This document shows, piece by piece, positions 34,880 through 42,633 of a DNA stretch of 53,626 bases. Source of the DNA: Devosia sp. 66-22 (GTDB lineage: Bacteria; Pseudomonadota; Alphaproteobacteria; Rhizobiales; Devosiaceae); NCBI GenBank assembly GCA_001899065.1, contig MKUZ01000008.1, positions 183,121 to 236,746 of the forward strand. The letters run 5' to 3'. Each line of letters opens with the position of its first letter. The stretch's first letter is position 1. The notes under the pieces were generated by a model, which saw nothing but the letters and a program-made list of their open reading frames with translations, did no database searches and was not told the DNA's origin. Made by a program: the position numbers and the translations under genes.

Positions 34880-36883
34880 ATGACCCGATATGCATTCGAC
34901 ATCGAGACCGATGGACTGCTCGATGACCTGACCAAAGTCCACTCCCTCGTCATCCACGATCTAGACACCGATGAGGTGTGGTCGTGTCACGACGAGAACT
35001 ACCCCGCCGAGCTTGAACGTGAAGATGGTCCGCTGGTCAGCTTCGGGTTGAAGAAGCTGATGGAGGCCGACGAACTGATCGGCCACAACATCATCAAGTT
35101 CGACGTTCCGGCCCTCCAGAAGGTCTACCCGTGGTTCAAGCCTCGGGGCAAGCAGATCGACACGCTGGTGCTGACCCGCCTCATCTACACGATGGTGCAG
35201 CGGCGGCAGGGCTGGGTGTCGCTCGTGGACTTCGATCAGGTGCAAGCCAAGATCGGCAAGTTCCCCGGTCGCCTCATCGGCTCCCACTCGCTCGACGCTT
35301 GGGGCCACCGCCTCGGTGAGTGGAAGGGCGACTACGCCGCCATGATGATCGAGCAGGGGCTTGACCCGTGGGCGTCGTGGAACCCTGAAATGCAGTCCTA
35401 CTGCGAGCAGGACGTTCGCGTCACCACCAAGCTCTACAAGCGCATCCTCTCCGAGAACTACAGCCAGCAGGCCATCGACCTGGAGCTGGAGTTCGCCTTC
35501 ATCATCGCGCAGCAGGAGCGCTACGGCTTCGGCTTCGACGAGGCGGCTGCGGCGGACCTCTACGGGGTGCTCATCAAGCGCCGGCAGGAGATTGCGGAGA
35601 AGCTCAAGGCAGCGTTCCCGCCCGAGGTCATCCGCACGGTCAAGGTGGCGGGGGCCAACAACAAGAAGCTCGGCCGCGTGAAGGGGCAACCCTACACGGT
35701 AGAGAAGGTGGTCGAGTTCAACCCCTCGTCTCGCCAGATGATCGCGGCCCGCCTCAAGGTGCTCGGCTGGGTCCCCACTGAGTTCACCCCCAACGGACAG
35801 GCGAAGGTCGATGAAACCATTCTCTCAGCTTTGCCTTGGCCCGAAGCCAAAGTCCTTGCCGAGCACTTTCTCGTGGAGAAGCGCATCGGGCAGCTCGCAG
35901 AGGGCGACCAAGCGTGGCTCCGACTGGTGCGGCGAGGCATCATTCACGGCGGCGTCAATACGAATGGAGCCGTTACCGGTCGATGCACCCACAGCCGACC
36001 TAATGTTGCGCAAACGCCGGCAGTTGGCAGCCCTTATGGCGAAGAATGTCGAGCGCTCTTTGTTGCGCGACTTGGACGCCTTGTCGGGGCCGACCTCTCA
36101 GGGCTCGAACTCCGTTGCCTCGCTCACTTCATGGCTCGCTTCGACGGGGGCGCTTACGGCGAGGTACTCCTCACGGGGGACGTACATTGGGCTAACGTGC
36201 TCGCTCTTGGACTTGTGCCGGAAGGGACTGCCCGAGACGAAGACCGCCACCCCATCCACAAGCTCTTCCGAGGTGGGGCCAAGACCTTCATCTACGGGTT
36301 CTTGTACGGGGCAGGGGACGCCAAGGCTGGTGAGATCGTTCTGGACATCGCCATGCGCGAAGTCCGCGATGGTCTTGGCCACTCCGTCTTCCTGAAATAC
36401 TTCCCAGCGAAGACCGCTAAGGGCTACATCGAGAACCCCGACGAGGACACCCTCAAGAGGGTTGGTAAGCGGCTCAAGAAGTCGTTCCTCGAAAAGACCC
36501 CCGCCCTCAAGCAGCTCCGCGAGAAGGTCCAGGCAGCCGCCGCACGCGGCTACCTCATCGGCCTCGACGGTCGCAAGCTGTACGTCCGCTCGGTCCACGC
36601 CGCCGTCAACACGCTCCTCCAATCAGCCGGCGCGCTCATCGCAAAGATGGCCACCGTCATTGCCTACCGCAAGCTGACCGCGCTCGGTCACGTCTTCGGC
36701 AGGGACTACGCCCTCGTGGCCCACGTGCATGACGAAATGCAGGTGGACGCACGGGAGGCGCTCGCAACCCTTGTGGGTGAAACGCTGGTCCAATCCATGC
36801 GCGACACCACCGAGGTCTTCAACTTCCGCTGCCCCATCGACGGGGAGTTCAAGATCGGAGCCAACTGGCGTGACACTCACTGA
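34880..36883 (+). CDS. DNA polymerase I-type replicative polymerase, T7 gp5-like
   Basis: 667 aa (T7 704). N-terminal proofreading exonuclease with D7 and E9 in AFDIETDGLL, and GHNIIKFDVPAL and DQVQAKIGKF further in. Family A polymerase motifs: A, GADLSGLELRCLAHF (D405); B, HKLFRGGAKTFIYGFLYGAG with the Tyr that accepts dideoxynucleotides; C, HVHDEMQVD (D618, E619). T7's enzyme uses host thioredoxin for processivity; the thumb region here (about residues 250-330) is hard to judge. GAGAGG precedes the ATG. The gene begins after a UUCG stem-loop. Confidence 0.95.
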   Translation: MTRYAFDIETDGLLDDLTKVHSLVIHDLDTDEVWSCHDENYPAELEREDGPLVSFGLKKLMEADELIGHNIIKFDVPALQKVYPWFKPRGKQIDTLVLTRLIYTMVQRRQGWVSLVDFDQVQAKIGKFPGRLIGSHSLDAWGHRLGEWKGDYAAMMIEQGLDPWASWNPEMQSYCEQDVRVTTKLYKRILSENYSQQAIDLELEFAFIIAQQERYGFGFDEAAAADLYGVLIKRRQEIAEKLKAAFPPEVIRTVKVAGANNKKLGRVKGQPYTVEKVVEFNPSSRQMIAARLKVLGWVPTEFTPNGQAKVDETILSALPWPEAKVLAEHFLVEKRIGQLAEGDQAWLRLVRRGIIHGGVNTNGAVTGRCTHSRPNVAQTPAVGSPYGEECRALFVARLGRLVGADLSGLELRCLAHFMARFDGGAYGEVLLTGDVHWANVLALGLVPEGTARDEDRHPIHKLFRGGAKTFIYGFLYGAGDAKAGEIVLDIAMREVRDGLGHSVFLKYFPAKTAKGYIENPDEDTLKRVGKRLKKSFLEKTPALKQLREKVQAAAARGYLIGLDGRKLYVRSVHAAVNTLLQSAGALIAKMATVIAYRKLTALGHVFGRDYALVAHVHDEMQVDAREALATLVGETLVQSMRDTTEVFNFRCPIDGEFKIGANWRDTH

Positions 36884-37082
36884 CGTTCTCAGCACCGCTT
36901 GGAACAACCCGTTCCGCACCAAGGGCGACTTCGCCCGCATGAACGCCGACCTCGTGGCCATGGCTGCCAGCGACGGCTTCATCACCACCCGCATTGCCAC
37001 CGGCCTCTACGGCAAGTCGTGGCAGATTACCCCGCGCGGCCTCCAGCACCTTCACCGCCTGCGCGGTGAAGCCTCGGCCTGA
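36870..37082 (+). CDS. small phage protein with winged-helix look
   Basis: 70 aa from GTG 36870, overlapping the DNA polymerase stop by 14 bases. Segment MNADLVAMAASDGFITTRIA then YGKSWQITPRGLQHL has the helix-helix-strand shape of a winged-helix 'MarR-like' end (ITPRGLQ). The strand ITPxG is common at the wing of such folds. No partner or DNA site is evident. The call of function is tentative. Confidence 0.5.
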   Translation: MTLTDVLSTAWNNPFRTKGDFARMNADLVAMAASDGFITTRIATGLYGKSWQITPRGLQHLHRLRGEASA

Positions 37083-37105
37083 CCCTCCAACAACCGGAAA
37101 CCATC

Positions 37106-37306
37106 ATGTCCCAAGAGAATGGCGCTGTCATAGCGCTGACTACGCTCGCCCTGTGGTTCGCGTTCATCGCCTTCATCCTCGTCGGCTACTGGATGAACGT
37201 GGCCGATCTCGTCACCGGCAACGGTGGCGATCAGGGCCTCTTTGTCGCCCGCATCGTGGGCCTCGTGTTTGCCCCGCTTGGGGCCGTGCTAGGGGTGTTC
37301 TTCTGA
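37106..37306 (+). CDS. small two-helix membrane protein
   Basis: 66 aa with two hydrophobic helices, about residues 7-30 (AVIALTTLALWFAFIAFILV) and 46-66 (ARIVGLVFAPLGAVLGVFF), joined by a polar loop (DLVTGNGGDQG). It overlaps the next membrane protein's ATG by one base. Could be a phage membrane accessory such as a second holin or antiholin; nothing in sequence decides this. Confidence 0.5.
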   Translation: MSQENGAVIALTTLALWFAFIAFILVGYWMNVADLVTGNGGDQGLFVARIVGLVFAPLGAVLGVFF

Positions 37307-37404
37307 TGCTCACCGCCATTCTTTGCGCACTCAGCTTCATCGTCGGCATGCCGGTGGGCGTCGGCCTGTTCCTCTGGTGGCTCACCTCGGTGCTCGCCCG
37401 ATGA
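37306..37404 (+). CDS. 32-residue membrane peptide
   Basis: A single hydrophobic helix (MLTAILCALSFIVGMPVGVG then LFLWWLTSVLAR), coupled by overlaps to the gene before (TGATG) and the exonuclease after (ATGA). Such overlap on both sides argues it is translated. Function unknown. Confidence 0.4.
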   Translation: MLTAILCALSFIVGMPVGVGLFLWWLTSVLAR

Positions 37405-38189
37405 CCAGAACCCTCCTACTCGACGCGGACGTGATCGCCTATGCGGCGGCGTCCTCGAACGAGAAAGCCATGGAGCTGGAGGGGGGCTACTGGACCTGGC
37501 ACTGCAACATCGACGATGTGAAAGAACAGATCGACGATGAGATCGCAGCGCTGGTGAAGAAGTTCAAAGGCACGAGCTACAAGCTCTGCCTGACGGACAG
37601 CATCGGCAACTTCCGCAAGTCCGTCCTCCCCACCTACAAGGGCAACCGGGCGACGGTGAAGAAACCCGTGGTCCTCAAGCCCATCCGCGACTGGCTGATC
37701 GAGGAGCGGGATGCCTACTTCCGCCCGGCTCTCGAAGGCGATGACGTGATGGGCATTCTTGCCACCGGCACGATGATACCGGGCGAGAAGATCATCGTGT
37801 CGATCGACAAGGACATGAAGACCATCCCCGGCCTCTTCGCCCGTGGCGGCGACGCCAAGGTGGTCCAGATCACCGAGGACGAGGCAAACTACTGGCACCT
37901 CTACCAGACGCTTATTGGGGACACCACGGACGGCTATTCCGGGTGCCCCGGTGTGGGTCCCGTGAAGGCCACCGCTATCCTTAACGGCGTCAAGGCTGAC
38001 GTGGCCGCGTTCGGCGGCGACTTCCTGCCCATCGCGTGGGCCGCTGTCGTGCTCGCCTACGAGAAGGCCGGGCTCACCGAAGCCGATGCCCTCGTCCAAG
38101 CCCGCGTTGCCCGCATCCTCCGCGCCTCCGACTACAACTTCAAGACGAAGGAACCCATCCTGTGGCAACCGCCAAGAACCCCAGCCTGA
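37401..38189 (+). CDS. 5'-3' exonuclease, T7 gp6-like
   Basis: 262 aa (T7 300) from the ATG at 37401. Flap/5'-exonuclease metal ligands: LLLDADVIAYAA, DSIGNFRKSVLPTYKGNR, LEGDDVMGILAT and SIDKDMKTIPGLF. A helix-hairpin-helix-like segment follows (YSGCPGVGPVKATAIL). In T7 this enzyme removes RNA primers and degrades host DNA. It overlaps the next gene by 28 bases. Confidence 0.93.
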   Translation: MTRTLLLDADVIAYAAASSNEKAMELEGGYWTWHCNIDDVKEQIDDEIAALVKKFKGTSYKLCLTDSIGNFRKSVLPTYKGNRATVKKPVVLKPIRDWLIEERDAYFRPALEGDDVMGILATGTMIPGEKIIVSIDKDMKTIPGLFARGGDAKVVQITEDEANYWHLYQTLIGDTTDGYSGCPGVGPVKATAILNGVKADVAAFGGDFLPIAWAAVVLAYEKAGLTEADALVQARVARILRASDYNFKTKEPILWQPPRTPA

Positions 38190-38743
38190 TCGCGCTGTAC
38201 TCTCCAGCGCCTCAGATGGGCAAATCGACGGCCACTCAGCTCCTCACCGAGGGGCTGGGCTACAAGCTCGTCAAGTTCGCCGCTCCTGGCAAAGCCATGG
38301 TGAACATCTTCCTCGCCCAGCTCGGCGTGGACCCACACCTGCGAGAGCTGATGATCGAGGGGAACCTCAAAGAGAAGACCCTTGAGGACTTCGGCTTTGA
38401 GAAGCTGACGCCCCGCTACATCATGCAGACCATCGGCAGCGAGTGGGGCAGGGGGTGCATCGACACCAACCTGTGGACCACCATCGCGGCCCGCAAGGTC
38501 CGCAAGCTGCTCGATGCCGGCCTCCGCGTGGTCATCGACGACATGCGGTTCCCCAATGAGCTGGACCTCGTGCGCTCCATGGGCGGCGAGTGCTGGTGCA
38601 TCCTGCGGCCCGAGGTGGCCTACACGGGCGAACACAAGTCCGAGGGCCTGCTCGACCGGCACCCGTTCGACCGGATGCTCGTCAACGATGGCACCCTCGA
38701 CCAGTTCAACGAGCGACTGCTCGAAGCCATCACCCGCTTCTGA
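38162..38743 (+). CDS. deoxynucleoside monophosphate kinase-like protein
   Basis: 193 aa from GTG 38162 inside the exonuclease end. The P-loop reads YSPAPQMGKST, keeping GKS/T but replacing the usual first Gly by Ser-Pro. IDDMRFPNELDLVRSMGG is the Walker B/LID region typical of phage dNMP kinases, and TIGSEWGRGCIDTNLW is the substrate segment. Would phosphorylate dNMPs for phage DNA synthesis. Last gene before the promoter at 38776, which opens the virion genes. Confidence 0.8.
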   Translation: MATAKNPSLIALYSPAPQMGKSTATQLLTEGLGYKLVKFAAPGKAMVNIFLAQLGVDPHLRELMIEGNLKEKTLEDFGFEKLTPRYIMQTIGSEWGRGCIDTNLWTTIAARKVRKLLDAGLRVVIDDMRFPNELDLVRSMGGECWCILRPEVAYTGEHKSEGLLDRHPFDRMLVNDGTLDQFNERLLEAITRF

Positions 38744-38775
38744 CCGGGGCCGGGGAGGGGCGCTCACCTCTCCCC

Positions 38776-38793
38776 GATTACCCCTCCCCCTAG
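38776..38793 (+). promoter_or_regulatory. phage RNA polymerase promoter, copy 6
   Basis: GATTACCCCTCCCCCTAG; predicted start G38793, only 9 bases before the ATG at 38802, so the transcript would begin with the Shine-Dalgarno GGAGG itself. Opens the late, virion region. Confidence 0.75.
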
Positions 38794-38801
38794 GAGGTCT
38801 C

Positions 38802-38987
38802 ATGGATTTCCCAACTATTTCAGAGCAACTGCTCCGCGCCCTCGAAGTCCGCTTCCCAGATCGCGCCCCCGAACTGACTACGCCAGACCGCGAGGTATGG
38901 GCGCAGGCCGGCGAGGCGCGTCTCATCCGGTTCCTCCGGGCGAAGTTCGACGAGCAGTCGGAGACTATCACCCGAAAGAACCCCTAA
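38802..38987 (+). CDS. small late phage protein, unknown
   Basis: 61 aa, with AGGAGG four bases before the ATG. Mostly helical and charged (MDFPTISEQLLRALEVRFPD, EARLIRFLRAKFDEQSETI). First gene of the late region, where T7 has gp6.7 and gp7; its short length and place suggest a minor virion or assembly protein, but no match is certain. It overlaps the next ATG by one base. Confidence 0.6.
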   Translation: MDFPTISEQLLRALEVRFPDRAPELTTPDREVWAQAGEARLIRFLRAKFDEQSETITRKNP

Positions 38988-39289
38988 TGTGCTTCAACCC
39001 CTTCGGTAAGAAGAACGGCGGAGGTGGCGGTGGTGGCAAGGATGGTGGCAAGACCGACACCACGAAGACCATCACCAACATCATCAACGAAACCAACGCG
39101 CCGCCTCCGCCGCCCGTAACGGCCACCGCCCAGTCGGCTTCGGTCGCGCAGGGTGACGTTGTGCGCGAAGAGGACCAGCTCGACGCGAAGGACCTGCGCA
39201 TCAAGAAGCGCGGTCGCAACTCCCTGAAAATCCGCCTCGACGCGGGCAACTCCGGTGGCAGCACTGGGGTCAACGTTCCTCGCGCCTAA
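38987..39289 (+). CDS. T7 gp7.3-like virion/tail assembly protein
   Basis: 100 aa. N-terminal KKN followed by seven Gly, then Thr/Asn-rich and polyproline segments. The C-terminus, IKKRGRNSLKIRLDAGNSGG then STGVNVPRA, resembles the T7 gp7.3 ending (KK-SL-V...GGGINI). In T7 gp7.3 is a small virion protein needed for tail fibre attachment or adsorption. Immediately before the portal, as in T7. Confidence 0.65.
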   Translation: MCFNPFGKKNGGGGGGGKDGGKTDTTKTITNIINETNAPPPPPVTATAQSASVAQGDVVREEDQLDAKDLRIKKRGRNSLKIRLDAGNSGGSTGVNVPRA

Positions 39290-39301
39290 CGGAGGGACGC
39301 A

Positions 39302-40855
39302 ATGGCTACTACCGCAGCCGCCCTCTATCGGCGGCTAGAGAACGCACGCCTGCCGTTCCTCGAAAGGGCGCGCGACTGCGCCAAGCTCACTATCCCCGCG
39401 CTGATGCCCCCGCAGGGCCACACCGGGCAGAACAAGCTCCCGACCCCGTATCAGGGCCTCGGGGCGCGAGGCGTGAACAACCTCGCGTCCAAGCTGCTGC
39501 TTACCCTGCTGCCGCCCAACGCCCCCTTCTTCCGCTACGTCATGGACGACTTCACGGTCGAGCAGATGACGCGGCGAGTAGACCTGAAAGGAAAGGTCGA
39601 GAAGGCCCTCGGCAAGTACGAGCGGGCCATTATGTCGGACATCGAAGCCTCTGCGCTCCGGGTCCCCCTGTTCGAGGCCCTCAAGCAGCTCGTGAACTCC
39701 GGCAACATTCTGCTCTACCTGCCGCCGAAGGACCGCATGCGCGCCTTCAAGCTGGACCGCTACGTGGTCAAGCGAGACCCCATGGGCAACGTGCTGGACA
39801 TCGTGGCGCTGGAGACGGTCGCCCCCGATACGCTCCCCGAAGGCTTCGTCGAGAAGCTGGACGCTGAGCAGGCACACAAGTTCGCCAATGCGCGGTCCCG
39901 CGACAAGAACCTGGAGCTGTTCACCCATATCTCGCTGAGGGGTGGCCGCTGGGTCATTTATCAGGAGTGCATGGGGCTGAAGATTCCGGGCACCGAGGGG
40001 AGCTACCCCAAGGACAAGAGCCCGTGGCTCGCGCTGCGCTTCACCGCCATCGACGGCGAGGACTACGGTCGCGGCTATGTCGAGGAGTACTACGGCGATC
40101 TCAAGTCGCTGGAGACGCTCTCCAAGGCCGTGGTCGAGGGCTCTGCCGCAGCGGCCAAGGTGCTGCTGCTCGTGAACCCCAACGGCGTCACCTCACTCAA
40201 GACCGTAGCGGAAGCCCCCAATGGCTCCGTGCGGGCCGGCAAGGCGGATGACGTGACGGTCCTCCAGATGGACAAGTACGCCGACTTTCGCGTGGCCAAG
40301 GAAATGATCGAAGAGATCACCCAGCGCCTCGCCTTCGCCTTCCTCCTCAACTCTGCCATCCAGCGGAACGGGGAGCGGGTGACGGCCGAGGAAATCCGCT
40401 ACATGGCGGGTGAGCTGGAGGATGCCCTCGGCGGCATCTACTCAATCCTCAGCCTCGAACTCCAGCTTCCCGTGGTCACCCTCACGGCCCATCGGCTCGC
40501 CCTCAAGGGCACGCTGCCGACGCTGCCCAAGAACGTGAAGCCCACGATCACCACGGGCCTCGAAGCCCTTGGGCGTGGCCATGACCTCAACCGGCTCGAC
40601 GCCTTCATGGAGCGCGTGCAGCGCATGGGTCCCGAAGCCCAGCGCCGCGTCGTGTGGGGCGAACTGCTTGATCGCACTGGTGCCTCCCTCGGGGTGAGCA
40701 CCGATGGCCTCATCAAGGACGAGGAACAGGTCCAGCAGGAAATCGAAGCCGAGCGCATGCAGATGGCCATGGCCCAGATGGGCGAGAAGGCCGTACCCGG
40801 CGCAATGAACATCGTCCGAGATCAACTCCAACCCGGAGCAGAAGCCAATGGCTGA
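39302..40855 (+). CDS. portal (head-to-tail connector) protein, T7 gp8-like
   Basis: 517 aa (T7 536). Diagnostic start AKLTIPALMPPQGHTG, then TPYQGLGARGVNNLASKLLL and TLLPPNAPFFRYVMDD. A dodecamer of this protein forms the DNA entry vertex. GGAGG lies seven bases before the ATG. Followed with an 8-base overlap by a Pro/Glu repeat gene. Confidence 0.95.
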   Translation: MATTAAALYRRLENARLPFLERARDCAKLTIPALMPPQGHTGQNKLPTPYQGLGARGVNNLASKLLLTLLPPNAPFFRYVMDDFTVEQMTRRVDLKGKVEKALGKYERAIMSDIEASALRVPLFEALKQLVNSGNILLYLPPKDRMRAFKLDRYVVKRDPMGNVLDIVALETVAPDTLPEGFVEKLDAEQAHKFANARSRDKNLELFTHISLRGGRWVIYQECMGLKIPGTEGSYPKDKSPWLALRFTAIDGEDYGRGYVEEYYGDLKSLETLSKAVVEGSAAAAKVLLLVNPNGVTSLKTVAEAPNGSVRAGKADDVTVLQMDKYADFRVAKEMIEEITQRLAFAFLLNSAIQRNGERVTAEEIRYMAGELEDALGGIYSILSLELQLPVVTLTAHRLALKGTLPTLPKNVKPTITTGLEALGRGHDLNRLDAFMERVQRMGPEAQRRVVWGELLDRTGASLGVSTDGLIKDEEQVQQEIEAERMQMAMAQMGEKAVPGAMNIVRDQLQPGAEANG

Positions 40856-41093
40856 TGTAATCCCGGCTCATGGCGCACAGCCCGAGCCTGCCGCTGAGCC
40901 GGCCCCCGAAAGTGCTCCCACGGCCACCCGTAGGAGCGCTCCCCGCGTCACCGCACCGGCCCCCGAGCCGGCCGCTGAGCCTGCCCCCGAGCCTGCCGCT
41001 GAGCCTGCCGCTGAGCCGGCCCCCGCACTTGTCGCTGGCGTGGCTCCACCCGTTGTAGGCTTCGGCTTCCAGTTCACGATCATCGACCGCTAG
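40848..41093 (+). CDS. Pro-Ala-Glu repeat protein between portal and scaffold
   Basis: 81 aa, overlapping the portal stop by 8 bases. Residues 12-60 are almost wholly Pro/Ala/Glu with a repeating PAAEPAPE unit, likely extended and unstructured. The end (APPVVGFGFQFTIIDR) is a short hydrophobic strand. DNA in the middle (about 40957-41025) is a direct repeat of GAGCCTGCCGCT type, which could expand or contract by slippage. No T7 counterpart known to me. Confidence 0.6.
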   Translation: MADVIPAHGAQPEPAAEPAPESAPTATRRSAPRVTAPAPEPAAEPAPEPAAEPAAEPAPALVAGVAPPVVGFGFQFTIIDR

Positions 41094-41099
41094 AACCCC

Positions 41100-41888
41100 A
41101 TGACCGACACCACTTCAAACGCCACCGAGGTCCCCGCTCCCGAGGGCCACGATGCGGCGATGCTCGCCAAGGCCGAAGCCGCCAACGCGGCCCCCGTTGC
41201 CTCGGGCACCCCGCAGGTTCCCCAGCGACCGGATAACGTCCCCGAGAAGTTCTGGGACGCCACCAAAGGCGAGGTCCGCACCGACGAACTGCTCAAGTCC
41301 TACTCCGAGTTGGAGAAGGGCAAGCCGACCGCAGCGTCCGAGACCCCCGCACCGGGAGACCCGAACGCGGCCCGCGAGGCTGCCACGGCGGCTGGCCTCG
41401 ACTTCGACGCTATCGTGGCCGAGTACACCAAGAACGGCTCCCTCTCGACCGAGACCCGCGCGGCCATCGTCGCCAAGGGCATCACCGAGCAGACCCTCAA
41501 CGACTACATCGCAGGCCAAGAGGCCATCGCTGCGGGCATCCGCACTGACGTGTTCTCCACGGTCGGCGGCGAGGAAGCCTATACGTCGATGGTTGCGTGG
41601 GCCGGGAAGGGTGGCCTGACGCCCGCCGAGGTCGCCTCCTTCGACAAGGTGATGGACAGCGGCGATGTCGGGCAGATCAAGCTCGCGGTCGCGGGCCTCC
41701 ACGCCAAGTTCACCGCCGCTGGCGGGACCGAACCCAAGCTCCTCGGCGGCGGCAGTGAGCCGGATGGCGGCGACGTGTTCACGTCCCGCGCTCAGGTGAC
41801 CTCCGCCATGCGCGACCCGCGCTACGCCAAGGACCCGGCCTACCGCGCCGAGGTGCAGGCGAAGTTGGGCCGCTCCAACGTCAACTAA
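41100..41888 (+). CDS. capsid assembly scaffolding protein, T7 gp9-like
   Basis: 262 aa (T7 307). The N-terminus holds RPDNVPEKFWD, KGEVRTDELLKSYSELEKGK, the conserved phage scaffold segment. The middle is acidic and helical; the C-terminus is basic (RDPRYAKDPAYRAEVQAKLG), which in T7-type scaffolds contacts capsid protein. Acts during procapsid assembly and leaves before maturation. Position between portal and capsid fits T7, apart from the inserted lysis genes that follow. Confidence 0.9.
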   Translation: MTDTTSNATEVPAPEGHDAAMLAKAEAANAAPVASGTPQVPQRPDNVPEKFWDATKGEVRTDELLKSYSELEKGKPTAASETPAPGDPNAAREAATAAGLDFDAIVAEYTKNGSLSTETRAAIVAKGITEQTLNDYIAGQEAIAAGIRTDVFSTVGGEEAYTSMVAWAGKGGLTPAEVASFDKVMDSGDVGQIKLAVAGLHAKFTAAGGTEPKLLGGGSEPDGGDVFTSRAQVTSAMRDPRYAKDPAYRAEVQAKLGRSNVN

Positions 41889-41909
41889 CCTCCCCACAAG
41901 GAACCCACC

Positions 41910-42101
41910 ATGTCCGACATCGTGACCTGGGTGGTGGCTCACCTCTCGGAGATCGTGAACATCGTGTTCGCGGTCTACGCGGTGGCTGCCCTCATCGTGA
42001 AGCTCACCCCCACCCCCAAGGACGACGCCATTCTGGCGGGCGTCTACAAGGCTCTGACGGTGGTCGCCGGCCTTCTCCAGAAGAAGCCCGCCGCCAAGTG
42101 A
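41910..42101 (+). CDS. putative holin
   Basis: 63 aa with one hydrophobic stretch of about 30 residues (LSEIVNIVFAVYAVAALIVK) and a second weaker amphipathic helix (ILAGVYKALTVVAGLL) before the basic end QKKPAAK. Size and topology fit small phage holins, and it directly precedes a spanin pair by overlapping translation. The holin call rests on that context; another small membrane protein is possible. Confidence 0.6.
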   Translation: MSDIVTWVVAHLSEIVNIVFAVYAVAALIVKLTPTPKDDAILAGVYKALTVVAGLLQKKPAAK

Positions 42102-42322
42102 CCATCTGGCTCGCAATCCTGCGGGCCTTCGAGTTCCTCCTCCTGCTGGCCAATGCGCTGCTGCGCGAACGCTGGAAGGAGGAGGGCCGTCAAGAGGTCC
42201 GAACCAAGCAGAAGGAAGACAATGCTCAAGCGTCTGACAAGGCCGCTGAGATTGATGCTCGCGTCTCTGATGCTGGCATTGATGCTCTTCGTGAGCGGAT
42301 GCGCGACTACCAGCGGCTTTAA
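42098..42322 (+). CDS. inner-membrane spanin (Rz-like)
   Basis: 74 aa from a GTG overlapping the holin stop. N-terminal membrane anchor (MTIWLAILRAFEFLLLLANA) and then a charged periplasmic coiled coil (RERWKEEGRQEVRTKQKEDN). This is the i-spanin layout; the second spanin gene starts inside it in another frame, the classic nested Rz/Rz1 arrangement. Spanins fuse inner and outer membranes in the last step of lysis. Confidence 0.7.
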   Translation: MTIWLAILRAFEFLLLLANALLRERWKEEGRQEVRTKQKEDNAQASDKAAEIDARVSDAGIDALRERMRDYQRL

Positions 42323-42440
42323 CCGGGCCGAGGAGTGCGCGTGGACGAAACCCATCGGATGGTCCGAGCAGGACACCGAGGAAACCCAGAAGGAGATATT
42401 CGCACACAACCTCAAGTGGGAGGAGTTCTGCCCCCGGTAG
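42222..42440 (+). CDS. outer-membrane lipoprotein spanin (Rz1-like)
   Basis: 72 aa; ATG at 42222 with Shine-Dalgarno AAGGAAG, nested in the i-spanin gene for 101 bases. A lipoprotein signal (LMLASLMLALMLFVSGC) ends in lipobox VSGC, so the mature protein begins at Cys and would be anchored in the outer membrane. The short mature part (ATTSGFNRAEECAWTKPIG) is not proline-rich as in lambda Rz1, but nesting and lipobox support the call. Confidence 0.7.
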   Translation: MLKRLTRPLRLMLASLMLALMLFVSGCATTSGFNRAEECAWTKPIGWSEQDTEETQKEIFAHNLKWEEFCPR

Positions 42441-42633
42441 GGCCGGACCACTAGAACGACAGACTACCTGTGAAGAAGCCAGTCACACCAGCGCTCCCTA
42501 TGCGCGGTGACGCAAGGTCAACCCAGAACGACACGCACGACCCCAAGCCCGCTGAGGCGGACAACTCGGTGGTGCCGCGCGAGCGAGTTCTCGGAAGCCC
42601 GATCAACTTCCCAAGCTCCTCACAGGAATACCA

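Noticed and set aside
40950-41030. Short direct repeats resembling a CRISPR or iteron array
   Set aside because: Units are about 12 bp, adjoining, in frame and encode Pro-Ala-Glu repeats; there are no spacers.
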